Shown: positions 1-13,254 of the stretch, piece after piece
Numbering within the stretch: position 1 is the stretch's first letter
Layout: every line of letters begins with the position of its first letter
Assembly (NCBI RefSeq): GCF_018320785.1
Contig: NC_054881.1
Location: 23,622,275-23,686,274, forward strand
Direction: 5' to 3'
Length of the DNA stretch: 64,000 nt
DNA from: Cheilinus undulatus
Lineage: Eukaryota; Chordata; Actinopteri; Labriformes; Labridae
Program-made: the position numbers and the translations under genes
Notes under the pieces: generated by a model
The model's input: the letters and a program-made list of their open reading frames with translations, nothing else
What the model was told of the DNA's origin: nothing
Databases searched by the model: none

Positions 1-1224
1 AAATTCGGATTCTTTTGTAGTGAGCACTAGAACCATGAATCAATTAAACTAATTATTAACATTTTTATTTGCTAAGGCCCACAATCCAGTAACGAAGAAC
101 AGTACAGTAACGAAGTCCCCGCCACTAGTAGCCACTGCAGTTGTTGTTAATGACTACTGCCTTGGTGCTATTATATTTAGCATTTAATTGGATGGGAAAT
201 TATACACCTAGGAACACCACTCGTAATGACATAAATCATATATTGGTCTATAACATCTACAAAATGTACAACTGTACAATAACTGTGCACCACAGATTTT
301 TAAAATCTTACACCATCACCATCCTACACCATCAACAATTCTATTACTACTTTGACACATATCGTCTTTTGGTGAAATGGCCCTGTGCCACACAGATAGG
401 ATATTTTTTGTTTTCTAAAGACACAGGAGATGTTTAGAATTGTCTCCGCATCTTCACTTGCTGACAAGTACCCTATACTTGGGCACAGTTATGTTTACAT
501 CTTTGTCTCTGAGACCACCTACTGAAGCACCCAAGACAGTCTGCTTGTGTTCATACTGATCAAATGATCAAACCTAAAGGTCAGAGGTACTTTTACTTGA
601 GTCCCTAATGTGAAACCACCCTGAGTGACATTTACAGTATGTGTTTCTGCAATCTATATTGAACAGGGAACACTATAAAGCTATAATCTATATCTACTGA
701 GACTGTTTAACCTTACCTTTGCATCCACAAAGCTCTCTCTTTACCAGTGTGCTGCTGCTTTAAGGAAAAATGCACTGCTTACTTATATACAGACAAGTTT
801 GTTACTGATATTTGATGACTTCCAAATGCTCAAAATTAACTCCTCTGTGCAAGCCTGGATCTCTATAATATAATTTAGTTTGTTTATTCATGTACAATGC
901 TTTATATAATACACAGCCCTTAAATTAATACACTGTTCAGATGATACACAGACTTTAAATTACCCAACCCAATTATAATCACAACAACAGTGGGTTCTGT
1001 TTTGGCTTATTTACCATGATTTCTTGGTTATCTAATTAATTACATACAAAAAAATCGGACTAGGTTCTGCAGCAATTAAATATTAAGGTATAGCTTTCAA
1101 TATGTGACCTGTTATGTCATTTAATAAAGAAAAAAGTTGGAACTGTTTCAACAGCTAAATAAACTTCATTGAAGGCTTTAAACTGCCTTGAAACTGCAGC
1201 TGTGTTAGTTTTAAACCTGGATAC
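1..1224 (-). other. camkk2 intron 2 (truncated by window edge)
   Basis: AT-rich sequence with no recognisable kinase-domain exon on the minus strand. The next exon, expected to carry the glycine-rich loop (GKGSYGVV type), is not seen, so it lies outside the window. Confidence 0.6.
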
Positions 1225-1566
1225 CTGGAGGTCTGTGATTGAAACACTGTGGGACTCCACAGTGGGCCGGCGAGACAATCGTGGAGAGGAGTGAGGTGAA
1301 GTGATGGGGGAGTAAGGTAATGACGGGTAAATATAGCGCCCATTTAGTCCAGGGGAGCTGCAGGGCGATGCTGCCGTATGTGAGCGCTCCTGCAAGGAAA
1401 GTTTCCGGTCGGACAGGTTTAATCTTCCCCTTTGCTCTTGGCTTTCCGGTAGCAAAGCCTCTGACCGACCGACTGTGTGGGACAGCAGGTCACAGGAAGG
1501 AGCCCGGAAAGAAGCTGCCATAGAGGAAGCTGGCTCTGGTGTCTCAGAACTGTCCATTTCTTCTAC
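1225..1566 (-). CDS. camkk2: camkk2 coding exon 2
   Basis: This exon has 114 codons between an acceptor ending TTATCTCAG and the donor GTATCCAG. It encodes VEEMDSSETPEPASS through SITDLQ. It contains RKLSLQERS and the SLPYSPITSPHSSPRLSRR region that leads into the kinase domain in the family. The reading runs on into intron sequence after Q, which marks the exon end. Confidence 0.92.
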
Positions 1567-3701
1567 CTGAGATAAGAAACATTTTAATCATAGACTCATT
1601 CCTTGAGGAATGTTCACATAACTCAAGCTTATTAGTTGTCAGTTTGTATCAAATTATATTTTACAAGATTACTGTACAATTCATATTTCATTTCCACTTT
1701 TTAGAAATATGCCTTCTGCTTTTTGTATTTCTGGGATTGATTAGATACAGTAATCTCCAAGCCTGTACTACATCACACAATCCATCTGAACATGGGCCAA
1801 AACATACCAATAAGAAAACAGAAACTAATCAACCCAAACTGTCAAAACTTCATTGCAGACATGCTCCTGATCCCTACATTTAGACTTACAAATTGAATCT
1901 AAATACACAAATGAATGCCCTGTTTTATCAAGTTAAACTGAGAACATTACCATCCTACATCAGCTTGTTCTCTAAATTAAAACCCATAGCTCAGAAATGC
2001 AGCTTGGATTAAAAAAAATGAATTTAAGCTGTGAATCAAGATGCTGTAAATATGAAGTGATTACTTCATAAAGAAATAACTATCAATAGGCTGATAACAC
2101 CTGATATAAACATTGCATGCTGGGTGATCCAATCACAAGTGAACAGAACACATCTGAGGTACAACGAGGAAGCAATAAGAATCAATGTGTCAGACCACAT
2201 TATCTGTGGGTTAGGGATATACATATTGCCACATTATTTTGGTATTGTGTAAACTAATTTGTCCTGGTCTGCATCAAAGTGCCACTGAGTGACAGACCAT
2301 TAACTACACCAGCCTGATTCATTACTTTTCTGCCCATTCTCATTACAGTCATTTGGATATTTTATTTCTCTTGTCCTCCCAAATATGTTGGTAGGTTGTG
2401 CATGAGGACAGGGTGTGCACAATTATATGCGGTACAGAGTCTTTCTTGTATTGATTTATTGAGGGACAATGCTTTTAATTTTTCAATGCTGGAAAAACTA
2501 ACCCTGTACAGGGACAAGGGCAAACTAGCTCATCATAGATTAAAATAATGCAGTGTATTGAGCATACAGATGTGAAACACAGGGAGGAAGAGCATAATAC
2601 AAATCTGTTTGTCTGTTAGTGCTAGACTGCAGTCTTTAGACCACCAGTTGAGATCACTATGAGCAGCATGCATATAAATAAATGCACAGAAATAGATGGT
2701 TATACTGTTTAAAACACTTTTTATAATGATCGATGACCAGACCTTGCAGACGTCACCGTCTCCCTCTGTAAAAAGACTAAAAGACGATCAAAATGTTTCG
2801 GTTGTTATTCTATTATCCTGACAAGCTTACCTGTCAGGATGAGGAGGGATGGAGAGGTGAAGAGGCTTGGTAATAACTTGGTCAAAAAATGAAAGTGCAG
2901 AATACCATTGGTTGCAACAATTAGGACTAAAGGACTAGATCTGCCAACTTTGTGCAGACTGTATAAATAACTGTTTTTAAATACAAAGCAGTGCTATATA
3001 GGCCAGTTAAAGCTATTTTTAAGGACCAAAACGTGAGTTTCATTTTCATTTGAAGCCTTCAATCCTAGAGCCTATATATATTCATTGCATATTTCAGCAA
3101 TGTGTAAGCTTATCATCTATGCATTCCATAAGTCCATAATCTAAGATCCTTCGTTTAAAATTGACTCCTTTATGGTTTATTATGATTTACAGGCAACTCG
3201 CATTAACACCCTCTTCTTATGTTATTTAATGGTGGTATGCAAACTTTTCAGACGCACAACAGCCATTGCCTGGCAGTAGTCCTGCATACTGCTGACCCCT
3301 GTACAGTGGAAAGACCTGTTTAGAGATGAGATAAAAGTCACTTTAACTTTAAACATTTGAAAAAATGAATATCCTTCTTAGTGACACGTGTATGCAAGAA
3401 TTTGTGGTTGGATCACCCAGAGTATAAATTTCCAATACAAACACGACCAGAGTTTAACCTTTCCTCTTACCTCCTCCTCCCCGGCCTCTCCAGGCGCTCT
3501 GCTGGGTTCATACTCTGTAACCACAATGAGGGACTCCATGGGGTCTGGGGAGGGCGTCTCAGAGTGGGTGTTCAAAGGTGCAGCAGGGCAGCTGCACAGC
3601 AGATCCGGCAGAGGTTGTGAGGACTGTGATGGAGGTGCATGACTGCCGCAGGAGGCTGGCGGCTCAGCAGAGGGCCAGGGGCTCACATGACAAGGAAACA
3701 T
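1225..3701 (-). CDS. camkk2: camkk2, 5' part (calcium/calmodulin-dependent protein kinase kinase 2)
   Basis: CaMKK2 is a cytosolic serine/threonine kinase activated by Ca2+/calmodulin that phosphorylates the activation loops of CaMKI, CaMKIV and AMPK. Two coding exons are visible, joined in phase 0: 3701-3471 (77 codons) and 1566-1225 (114 codons). Together they give the N-terminal 191 residues, a low-complexity Ser/Pro-rich regulatory region. Diagnostic stretches are MESLIVVTEYEP near residue 55 (MESFIVVTECEP in the human protein as I recall it), RKLSLQERS, and SPRLSRRPTVESHSVSITDL at the end, which in the family sits just before the kinase domain. The start at 3701 is chosen because this segment aligns with the human N terminus and follows a 65-nt leader after a good acceptor. 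The kinase, autoinhibitory and calmodulin-binding regions lie beyond the left edge. camkk1 is less likely because of the MESLIVV stretch. Confidence 0.92.
1567..3470 (-). other. camkk2 intron 1 (between coding exons)
   Basis: A 1.9-kb phase-0 intron with canonical ends. I see no repeat family or nested gene in it. Confidence 0.7.
3471..3701 (-). CDS. camkk2: camkk2 coding exon 1
   Basis: This exon has 77 complete codons and ends in three Glu codons followed by the donor GTAAGAGG. On the mRNA sense it begins MFPCHVSPWPSAEPPASC and is rich in Ser and Pro. The conserved MESLIVVTEYEP stretch is about 22 codons before the exon end. Confidence 0.9.
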
Positions 3702-3766
3702 GGTGCCTCTTCACAAAGACTGACAACCACTGATCCATCAGATGAGAACCTCTGGGGAATTGGTGC
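3702..3766 (-). other. camkk2: camkk2 5' UTR portion of first coding exon
   Basis: A pyrimidine-rich acceptor ending in TTACTTAG (mRNA sense) directly precedes position 3766, so 65 nt of untranslated leader probably join the first coding exon. At least one more 5' untranslated exon must therefore lie at higher coordinates. Confidence 0.6.
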
Positions 3767-6700
3767 CTAAGTAACAAAAGCAAAAGCAGGATAGGAAAAT
3801 AAATACGTTACTCCTTCCAAGCAACCTCTCTCCAGACAGATTATTGTGCATCTATCTTCAGCACAACACTTAAATGCAGCGTTGCTGCTCCAACAAACTT
3901 TGCTAAAAATATGTACATTTTGATAGATGATCAACAAACTACCACTGAGAAAGATTTCTTTTATTCTGCCTCTGTAGCTAACATATGGAGGACCAGGTGC
4001 TTGTCACTGTCTTCACTTAAATATCTATCACTGTGCATACTGGCAAGAATCTAACTATCAATATGTACCATAATGCAGCTGTTAAGATTCATTAAATGTA
4101 AAACATAGGGATACTGTAAATAAGTAAATACAACGTGTTTTTAAAGGAAATACAATTGTTACAGTATAAGGAACCACTATGATCAAAAACCTTTTTAAAT
4201 GTTATCAGACCAGTCAGATCTGCATTCGTATCAAACATACTTGTTGTACAATCCAACATCATAGCATTACTTCTTTCACTTTTAGCCTACTTTAGTTAAG
4301 AACAAAATGATATAGTGCTAGGGCTGTACAATAACTCACAATTTCATCATCAATGTTTTACAACAACAGCAATTAATAAATACACAATGGATAACAAGAA
4401 CCCATGGATGCCTTAACCATACACATTTACATATGCAGCTTGGCTCATATGATGAAGATCCACTCAGTTGATAACTTCAGAATAATTCAGGTAATTACAA
4501 GATTAGCTATAGCATGTTATGAAATTGCAAGATTAGTTATTGAAATGACTGAGGAAGGAGTCAGGGGAGGAAAAAAGTATGGCTTAGAAAGAATAGTACT
4601 TCTGCAATTACATTTTTTTATCATCAGAAAAGATCGTGTGCATAGGTTCATGTAAAACATGCCAATCAGCAGTAAAGAAACTGTAAAATGACAGTCATTT
4701 TGCATACTTTACCGAAAGAACAGGACAGAAAAAAGGCTGAGGACTACAAACACAGAGCATATAACTTTCTTGATGGAGATGCAAGGTTAATTACGATGAC
4801 TTTTACACTTATTTCAACAATGTATAAAGTTCAAACAAAGTCATTTTATATTAAAAGTGTTTTTCTCTCTACTTAGACATAAAGCTAATCTCATTTTAGT
4901 GATGATGCTCACATATCTTGTCTTTGACAGTTATGTTAGCTTTGTTTTATAGGTTTTTTCTCTGAAAGTATTCATTTTATATAAAAGAGATACACAGATT
5001 TCTTTCATGAGACTGGTCTTCTAATTTCAAACAGATCATGACAAAATAACAGGTCAGATCTTGCAACAACATGAACTTTATGCATCAAGTAGCTGTTTTT
5101 GTTAAGTAGTTAATAACTTTGTACTTTTCTTTCATATAGCCTAATTCCCACCACAAATTGTTGCTAAAATATGTTTCAGATCACAGGGAATCAAATCTTG
5201 GATTCTTAACATTTCCTGGGTTAGGACCACCAAACCTCCTGTTAGTCTTGTCTCACTTTGTTCCAGACCCCCCTTGCTGTCTAGTTTTTTCCACAGACTG
5301 ACTATGTCAGAAGTCTGAGGGATATCCTGCTTAATTGTGAAATTTTGGGGGGGAAAAAGTCTTATTTGGGGGAGCTAACTCAAATATAAAGCCTGATACC
5401 TCTAACAAAAGCCAGAAAATTAACGTTTTTTTTGGAACTGAGATCTTTATCTAACATCTTACAAAATCCAAAAGAAAATTGCCATAATCACTCACATACG
5501 TATGCATTTTTTTTTTTTTTTATCAAATTTGTTATGAGAAGCATTTTTGGCAACCGTTAATCCCCTCGAGGGCATTTTTATCATTTATCAGATTGCATAC
5601 AAAAGGTTTTTAAGGAAATGATTGATTGCCTTGAAAAGATAAAGGACCCACAAAATCATGTATCAAATATGATACCATACGCTATAAAGGGTTAAATGGT
5701 ATAGAGCCCAACAATGTTCTGGAAGTGAAATTCCCATTCAAAGACAAAAAGAAGAAGCGCTGCTGGGTCTCTGTGGTTTCACAAACAGGTGCTCTTTGGA
5801 AACTTTGGGCTTGTGTTGGAGTCTAACACAGCTGTCACAAATGTTTTATTGTCATGAGTATGTAGGTAGTTAGTTAGCTTGGTTCATGCATTAAAAGTGT
5901 TGTTATAAGGGTTATGCAAAATGTTGACAGGGGATTTGAATGGTGAATTTTACTTCCAGGACCGGGCAGACACTGTTGAGCTCCACTGAAGTAACAACGA
6001 CATCCTGCCTTAGTATTATGGTTTCAGTTCGCTGCATGAACAACAACAGAGCAACCAAAATTGGCGTACAATATAAGCAAGCACTGATTCACCACAACAT
6101 GCTCTACCTTTGTTATACTTCATTTGATAAACTGGAATGATGGAACTGGTGACTGTATCTTTATATAGGACTGGCATAAACCCTCTATATGTACTGATGT
6201 TTAATTATTTTTACCCATAGCTGGAGCTTAGTGTTTGAAGAGCCAGCATGAATCAAGTTGTGGGTGTAATGACACAGTGTATGGAATAAAAACCACAGAT
6301 GCTCTAAGCTCGCTATGAAACATCAGTTAATTTGGCTCTCTTCATATGAAACATCTGCAGAATCTGGTCCTTTTCCACCCATTCTGTTTAGTGCTAATTA
6401 ATGCATGCAAACACTTCAAGTGTCACAAACTTCAGTACTAATTGAACAGATCTGATGCATCTGTAAAAGCACCAGTACAGTCTGCTTTTTGATGTCAGTT
6501 ATGCAACATGGTTAATAAATATCTGTGAAGCATATAACCAAAAACCTTTTTACATAATTTCAAGAGGGCCATTTCCATCTCCAAGTCCACTCAGCGTATT
6601 ATCTGCTCATTATCTGTGGGGGAAGAGAAAAGAGGGAGGAAAAGAGAGAGAGAAAAAGACAAGAGAGGGATCCTTGTTTTCTGTCATGGTTCTGACAGGA

Positions 6701-7844
6701 TTGTGTCAGTGTGTGGGAGCTGAGTAAATCTCACAGATACAGGAAAACAAGGAGAGGCAATAAGAAAAACAAGGCAGTGGGAGCTCCAGCCATGTTCAGA
6801 ACCAGGATCATGTGTGGGAAGAGACACCCACTCCAGGTGGCCTCTTACCTCCAGCCAGCCTATATTTAGTGATGTAAACTCACTAAAGAAAAGAGATAAT
6901 CACAACAATTCACACATTCCTACTGTGCAGGACTCTTTTATGTTGGAAACTTACTTCTTTATCTTCTATTCTTAATAAATTCCTTTCATGACCACTTAAG
7001 ATTTCCTGACCTTTCTTGAGAGGAGACACTGACTCATGTCGCATTTACTGTTCAGGTCAAATGATCGTCATTTCATTCAGTTGAGGAAACAAGCTCTCAA
7101 AATCCTGTTTGACTTTTAACACACAGCTACACTGCGAGCAAAGTAACACAATGTGGCCTGATAAGTGGACTGAGCCTCAGTGGAGCACAGAAATATAAAG
7201 AGACATGACCCCAGATGAAACTCTCATCGGGCCAGTTACAGCAGACTTTTTATATCCACAGAAAGGAGGAAACTTACCACGCTTGACCTACTTTGATCTC
7301 AATTAAATAGTAAGGCTCACAACAACTGTTTCCATTCACATTAAGAGGTCTCCAACAGTTCCCAGAAAGGTGATGAAGGAAAAACCCTTCACATGACAAC
7401 ATCTATTATAGCAAGTGCAGCCCAGCTGATATTGGAATTTTGAGTTAGATGTTAGACCAATAAAAGACTGAAGTTGCAGCAGCGAGCATATATACTGAAT
7501 TTCTGATCTGGAATTATTTATTCAAGCTGGATTCTCAACAAATTCAAAACTGATATGACTAGACAAAGGTTTTCAATAGACTCTTTTTAAGCATTTTAGT
7601 TGCAATAGTAAGAACATAATCTCAACCAATTCTAGTGCCCACATTCTTTTGATTGTGTTCTACTGCAAACTACTTGTGTAGCAAACAGTTCAGAAATTAC
7701 TGTCAACAATATTCTTATTAGCTTTGCTGGATTTCCTTCATGATGATATACTTTTTGAATCCCTTCATGTCTTACTTCTCACATCTTGGATTAAAAGCAT
7801 TTAGGCACATGTTGAAAAAATACGCAATGACACAATATAAAGGT
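3767..7844. other. camkk2 upstream/5' intronic DNA, no gene seen
   Basis: About 4 kb of AT-rich DNA. It holds a T run near 5506-5521 and a purine-rich GA/GGA tract around 6618-6669. Short ORFs on both strands resemble no family. A donor-like GTAAGAGG on the minus strand near 6845 could mark an alternative leader exon, but nothing else supports it. Confidence 0.5.
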
Positions 7845-8146
7845 GGCTGCACAGCAGCACTGTTGCTGGAGGTAGGACACTTCCTGGTACAAGACCATGT
7901 TGGACAGGGCCTTTCGGTGTGGATTCTGAAGGGTTCCCTTCATGCATGGGTTCTCTCCCAGTACTCCTTCAGTAGTCCAAAGACACGCTCATGAGGTTAA
8001 TTTGTGACTGAACTGACAGTAGGCCCTATGATTGACTGGCAACTGATCCAGGGCGGACAATACTGCCCAATGACAGCTGGGATAGGCTTCTGCCCCCCAT
8101 GACCCTGAATGGGATAAGTGGTGTAGATAATGGATGGATGGACGAT
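7845..8146 (+). repeat. L2-type LINE 3' tail
   Basis: The stretch contains GACAGCTGGGATAGGCTTC, CCATGACCCTGAATGGGATA and the terminal ATGGATGGATGG. This is the standard 3' end of L2-type LINEs and their SINE partners in fish. It is 5'-truncated, as is usual for retroposed copies. Confidence 0.75.
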
Positions 8147-8159
8147 ATAATGTGGTAGG

Positions 8160-8290
8160 ACTACATAGGCTGATTATATCTGCAACTCAAGATGCCAAAG
8201 GGCTAGGGGTTAGGTCATCCACCATATATGGAAGCTAGGCTTCCAAGCCAGTGACTGGGTTCAACTGAGCCTGTTAACAAGTGCAGCCAT
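8160..8290 (+). repeat. possible tRNA-related SINE fragment
   Basis: GGGCTAGGGGTTAGGTCATC followed about 50 nt later by GGGTTCAACTGAGCC vaguely resembles the A and B boxes of a tRNA-derived SINE head. The match is degenerate and no acceptor-stem pairing was found. Confidence 0.25.
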
Positions 8291-9343
8291 CGACCACCCC
8301 AGGCTCTGTTTACAAACACTAGCCATCAGCCAGATTATACGGCATGAACAAATATCAGTTATCAATATTTATCTGTTGTGCCCAATCAATTTCATGCTGG
8401 CATCTATCATATCTTGCTGCTGAATCAAACAATTGATGTTTACTAGGATAAAAAAGTGACCTGTTGGACAGACTTTGACTTGGTTTCATGGTAAAATATG
8501 TGAGAAATGTTGACATTACAACAAAAAAGTATTTTTTTAAAAAATTGATATTGGCATCAGTATAAAATTAAATTGTTATTTTAAACATAGGTAGCGGCCC
8601 TAATTTTCACATCCTGCGCATCTTTAGAAATGAACATACTTACAGCCTGGTTGACTTTTTTTTCCCAAAAGGTTGATCCTTTATGGGCCAACACTGCATG
8701 TTGGGTGGATTTTTAATAACTCAGCCCTTTTGGTTTAAATAAGGATATAGATCTATGCACTATTTGGGGCATGGTTGATATATCGTACAGCTATCATATC
8801 TTATAGCAGAATTGCAAATAGAAAGAGGGCCTCTGAATGCCGCATGTTTTTTCATTTGTCATTTGTCTCAAGGCTCAGAGAGCTACTTTTAAAATTTTCT
8901 GACACAACTAGAGAAACTCACAAGTCTTGTCACCTACTCTACTTGGTTATACACCCCATATCTGACCACAAATTCTGGAAGAATGGACACAAGCTTCTTC
9001 AACCAAAGAAAGTTTTACCATTACTCACTGCAAGAAATGATGGAAATAAAGAGGCACACAAAATTCTTGGGTAAATTAAATTTAAGAAGTACAATTTAAG
9101 TATAAAGTACTGAAAGTCTAAAGTTCCAATCCAACTCTGTTTCAAATGATAAAGTGACTTATACTGACTAATATTTTGAGAAATATTAATTTAGATTGAC
9201 TTGACATATGGATAAAATTTATTTTAATTCATATAATGCTAACTACTACTTTTGGATATTTTCATTTTCTGCCATTACTGCTATTCTTGATTATGTTTAC
9301 TCAAACTAATTGTTTAAATTTGCTCAATAATATGGGATTTCCC

Positions 9344-9818
9344 TAACCTGACACGCCAGATGGATTTCTTTCACACATCCATCTGGGAAAGCTTCAATAG
9401 GAAATGTTTGAGAAAAGGCAAAGGTTTTGAAAAAAACTTGGAGTGTGATTGGATGAACGTTCTGTCTGTCACACGCTAAACATGGCGACTGTTGACATGT
9501 AAGTACTTTTGTCGTTTTTGAAAAGAAAACAAATTACTGCTGTTCTTTTTTCTTCTTTAACTTAGAAATGTTGTCAAGTTCTGATAAAACTTACGCTTCA
9601 GCAGCATCCACGCTAAGCTCTTACGCCATAATTGCACCAGCCTCTTGCAGCTGCTTGCTAACGTCACGACACCACCGCGCCTGAAAGTACTGCCCCTTGT
9701 CGCTGATTGGTCCTGTCACTTTCTAACCGGGTCAAAATGGTTCAGATGGGAGCTTAACAAGATGGATTCGCCAGTGAGAAACAAGGAAATGGGTGTATCC
9801 ATCTGCTTTGCAAGGTTA
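9344..9818. mobile_element. Non-autonomous inverted-repeat DNA transposon with 9-bp target duplication
   Basis: The left end TAACCTGACACGCCAGATGG and the reverse complement of the right end (TAACCTTGCAAAGCAGATGG) match at most positions. An exact direct repeat, GGATTTCCC, flanks both sides (9335-9343 and 9819-9827). The 475-bp interior has no transposase ORF. A 9-bp duplication is typical of Mutator-like elements, so a MULE-derived miniature element is the likeliest class; an hAT-like element (normally 8 bp) is the alternative. The interior includes a start-codon-like segment followed by a donor-like GTAAGTAC near 9482-9503, which I judge to be part of the element. Confidence 0.7.
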
Positions 9819-9827
9819 GGATTTCCC

Positions 9828-12800
9828 TTTATTGCCATATTTTTTCTTAATGTGATCCACTAAGAATCACGCCTTATTGATATTATATGTCACTTTAGCG
9901 GTTTCAAATTCACCTAACTATGTCAAAGTACTGCATTTACACTGAAAGTAAAATAGCAGACTTCAGTGATGGGCTGAAATATGAAAACCCTCAGAGTCTG
10001 TTAGACAAAGATACTGTAAGTCATAGATAACTAACCTGATTGCTAAAGCTCTGAACTTCTCTGATCCCTGGCAATCCCAGCAGTTAGATGAAGAACAAGC
10101 GGTCAGATTTGAGCCTGGTGGAACACCAACAGACGCTGCCCAGCTCCAGATGCTGCCCTGCGCCTCTTATCATAACAAAAGTCACATGACCTGACCTTCA
10201 CTATCTGGACAGGACGGGGGGGGGACTTATCAGGGCTTGCGGGGGTCCAGGCCATGTACAGCATTAATAACAGGACAGACAACGCCCTGCAGACAGACAT
10301 ACAAGTACAACACGGGGCCATCTGGGGCAGAAGAGGATCCCCAGCTTCATTAAAAGATCAACAGGGCAACCCTGTCAGTGACCTGTAGAGCTGTGCAAGA
10401 GATAAGCGCCAGTAAATGGAGGGATGAGCATCCTCGGCCAACTTAACTAAAGACTTATCACACAGTCACAGTGAAGTGTCACTGACAGTCTGAAATGTTT
10501 AATTGGCAGCCAAGATACTAAGCTAAAAATGCAGTGCAGGTGGGCACTTTTGATAAATATTCATCCTTTTTAAACACAAAGTAGAAAATATGGATACAAC
10601 AAAAGATAACTTTGATGCATCACACTATGCATTAACACATGTTTAAGACCTTCAGATATAAACATTACATTTAACGTCATGGAAAAGAAAAAAAAACAGT
10701 ATTTCAGATAAGCTGGCCTGGAACTGTCACTTCTTCTCCATTTTTTCTTAGCCCTATGCACCAACTGATTATATAATTTTTTTTCGCTTGATTTCTAGCC
10801 TATTGTTTCACCTCCAGTTGACATTTGACTGTGTCACTGCTTTGAGGACACATTAACATTAGTATGTCCAAGTTAGTTTTCAATAAATAAGTACAGAATA
10901 AAGAGCATCCACAACTACAAAATGACCCATACTTGTCAGAGTCAACTGAAAAATTACAATGAACTCAGGATTGAGTCAAATATCAAGTTATCAGAAATTT
11001 GAGACTAGTTACTTCCAGTGACTTCCTATGATTAACTATCACTGTATGTCATTTTGTTTTCCTTTTAACTACTCTTGTGATTTCCTTTTCACTGAATTTA
11101 GCAATACCCTCACAATATTTGATTGCAAATATATGACAGGAGCATGTTACAGAAATTTGGGGTGCCTGAAAAGATTCCCATGTAGCATAACTGTCCCTGT
11201 CATTATTTACAGCACGGTACTCAACTTATTCGACGCAATTAAATTCATAGCAGCGTGAACTTCATTATAAGACACAAATAATCGTTAACTCGACGTGCTG
11301 TGACTTTTAAGTGCTACTATAACGATAATGGAGTAGCTTTTCTAATTCACTAATGTTTGAATTGCACTAATAACTAGATTTTGTCACACAGGCTGTAAAC
11401 ACTAACTGGAAATGGTGCTTTTGTTATTAACACTACCACAAATTCACAGGGTAGCGACTGTTAGCCGTCGTCTGAGGTCCCACCAAGCTAACTTAGCGTC
11501 AAAGCCAAACAGCTCAGCTAACGTTAGCCTCATCTGTCAAAGATACAGATGTTGTTGGGCAGGAGTCAAGGATGCTAGTGCGACTGAGTATTGCCCGTGG
11601 TAATTACGCCTGCTTTCACAGCCGCAGAAGACAACAAAAAAACAAAGACAGTATGTCAAAAATTAAACCTTACCTTACGTGTTACTTAGGACTACAGGTC
11701 AGAACTGTGGGGTTCCTTCTCCTCCTTTAGCTGCGGTGAATGTAGCGTCTGTACATCGGCAGCTAGCTAGCAGAGTGATAACCGTTGTTATGATGGACCA
11801 ATCCAGCTGAGCACACAGGTCCCGTGCTTCATATGGAGGAAGTGTTAAGAAAACAAGAAATGTGGTAATTTCACAATAGTTTAAGCAATGTGGGTAAGAA
11901 AAATCTACACCCTCGGGGAAGGTAAGAGCTACCTTCTACTATCGCTTTCCTTTAACTCACGACCTGAAAAATATAACACTGGTTGTTGGGGATTTCTACT
12001 GTATGCACTGTAGCCAACTGGCTCCCCCCTGTGGTGTATTGGAGAGTTGCATCCTGGATGTTCAGCTTCACTGTAGGGCAGTATAATTCAAACTCCTTAC
12101 ATTAGTACATTGATTCAGAAATTCATTTTCATTTTATATATAATATCCGAATAATCGCTTTTACAAGCATTGACTGTATAGTTCAAATTGCTTGCTTGTG
12201 GTTGGGTTCCTCGGTAGAAAGTTTTTTTTTTTTTTTTGCTTTTATGTCTAAGCACTCTTTTGCTGTGTGTGTGTTTTTTTCAGGGGCCATATGAAGTGTG
12301 GTACCTTCCTTCTAGTAGTAATGACATTTTTCTTTCTAACCTAGTATATGTTGACATTTTTTATGGAAGTTTAAAGGCACACACATCCCAAAGGGTTAAA
12401 TACTGGGTGCTGAATAAAGAAAAGTCACAGGCAAAACAAGGAAATAAGTTCGAAATAAGTTAATCAGACATGTCTGATGAAGGGTTTGGGCCCAAACCGT
12501 CAAATATGTGGTCTTTATTAAATAAGCCTTGGAGCAGTTTCAGATGTGCTGACTTATCCCTCTGTTTTGCCTGACATTTCTTAAATGGACATGCTTTTAT
12601 CAGTGCTTTTACAAACATGTGAAAATGACACATTAACTTGAGCTGAGAAAAAATAACACCACTTTTTGCAGCAAAAGACCAAAATATAAAGACATGCAAG
12701 ATTTTTGAATACACTGGGCCAGGGCTGAATTTGCTTTTAAATACAGTTTATGGAATGACAAACAGTATGGGAAAAAGATTTTAGTCATAAATGAATTTGG

Positions 12801-13235
12801 TCATTTTTGGCACATTAAATACCCCTATTTAACTATTATGCATAATGACAATCTTGGTAGGATTGCTACGCTGATTCTAATTGATGCAAAAAAAATGTTT
12901 AAATGTCATAAATTTTGCTAGAAAATGTGGGTCAAATGCATTCTAAAATTTTAGATCTCTTACCAATAAAACTGACTTTTTATAGCCTTAAATTATAAAA
13001 GTCCAATATAAGACTATGGATCCATGGTAACCCTGATATGTGTAACTGCTATATCTTGCATTATCACCTTCTATATCTTCTTTATTCTGCAAAATCTGAT
13101 TGTCTTGTAGATTACTGAAATTTTACTTAATTAACCAAGGCTGGGCTATGATCCGTCCTTAACTCCAGTGAAGTAAAAAAAAAGATTTAGTCAACAAGAA
13201 TGTTAAATGCATACACGTACCAGACAAAAGGGCTC
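9828..13235. other. Intergenic/upstream DNA between the 9.3-kb element and snrpd3
   Basis: No protein-coding exon is recognised. A GC-richer island sits near 10100-10330 and a promoter-like block lies near 11400-11850. A T run occurs at 12223-12238. The stretch around 12465-12570 with CTGATGAAGGGTTTGGGCCC resembles a dispersed fish repeat, class not determined. Confidence 0.4.
11412..11860 (-). promoter_or_regulatory. Candidate camkk2 promoter and first untranslated exon
   Basis: This block is richer in CpG than its surroundings and contains the palindrome GCTAACGTTAGC near 11518. On the minus strand a good donor (GTAAGGTAAG) occurs near 11671-11680, as expected for an untranslated first exon that splices to the leader at 3766. 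No TATA box or transcript evidence; placement is inference. Confidence 0.3.
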
Positions 13236-13248
13236 ATCAGTTCAAACG

Positions 13249-13254
13249 TTTATT
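13249..13254 (-). terminator. snrpd3: snrpd3 polyadenylation signal
   Basis: AATAAA on the minus strand, about 130 nt after the stop codon; it predicts a short 3' UTR. Confidence 0.7.

Noticed and set aside
8160-8290. tRNA gene
   Set aside because: Only loose A/B-box resemblance and no cloverleaf pairing; listed as a possible SINE remnant.
9482-9503. ATGGCGACTGTTGAC followed by a donor-like GTAAGTAC, looking like a first coding exon on the plus strand
   Set aside because: It lies inside the 475-bp inverted-repeat element and has no continuation in any plausible downstream exon.
11888-11923. Plus-strand ATG with MWVRKIYTLGE reading and donor GTAAGAGC, perhaps a gene divergent from camkk2
   Set aside because: Joined to the best downstream acceptor (near 12283), the frame stops within three codons, and no family matches.
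12236-12463. 75-codon plus-strand ORF beginning with a hydrophobic stretch
   Set aside because: The hydrophobic start is an intronic or random pyrimidine tract; composition is non-coding and there is no homology.
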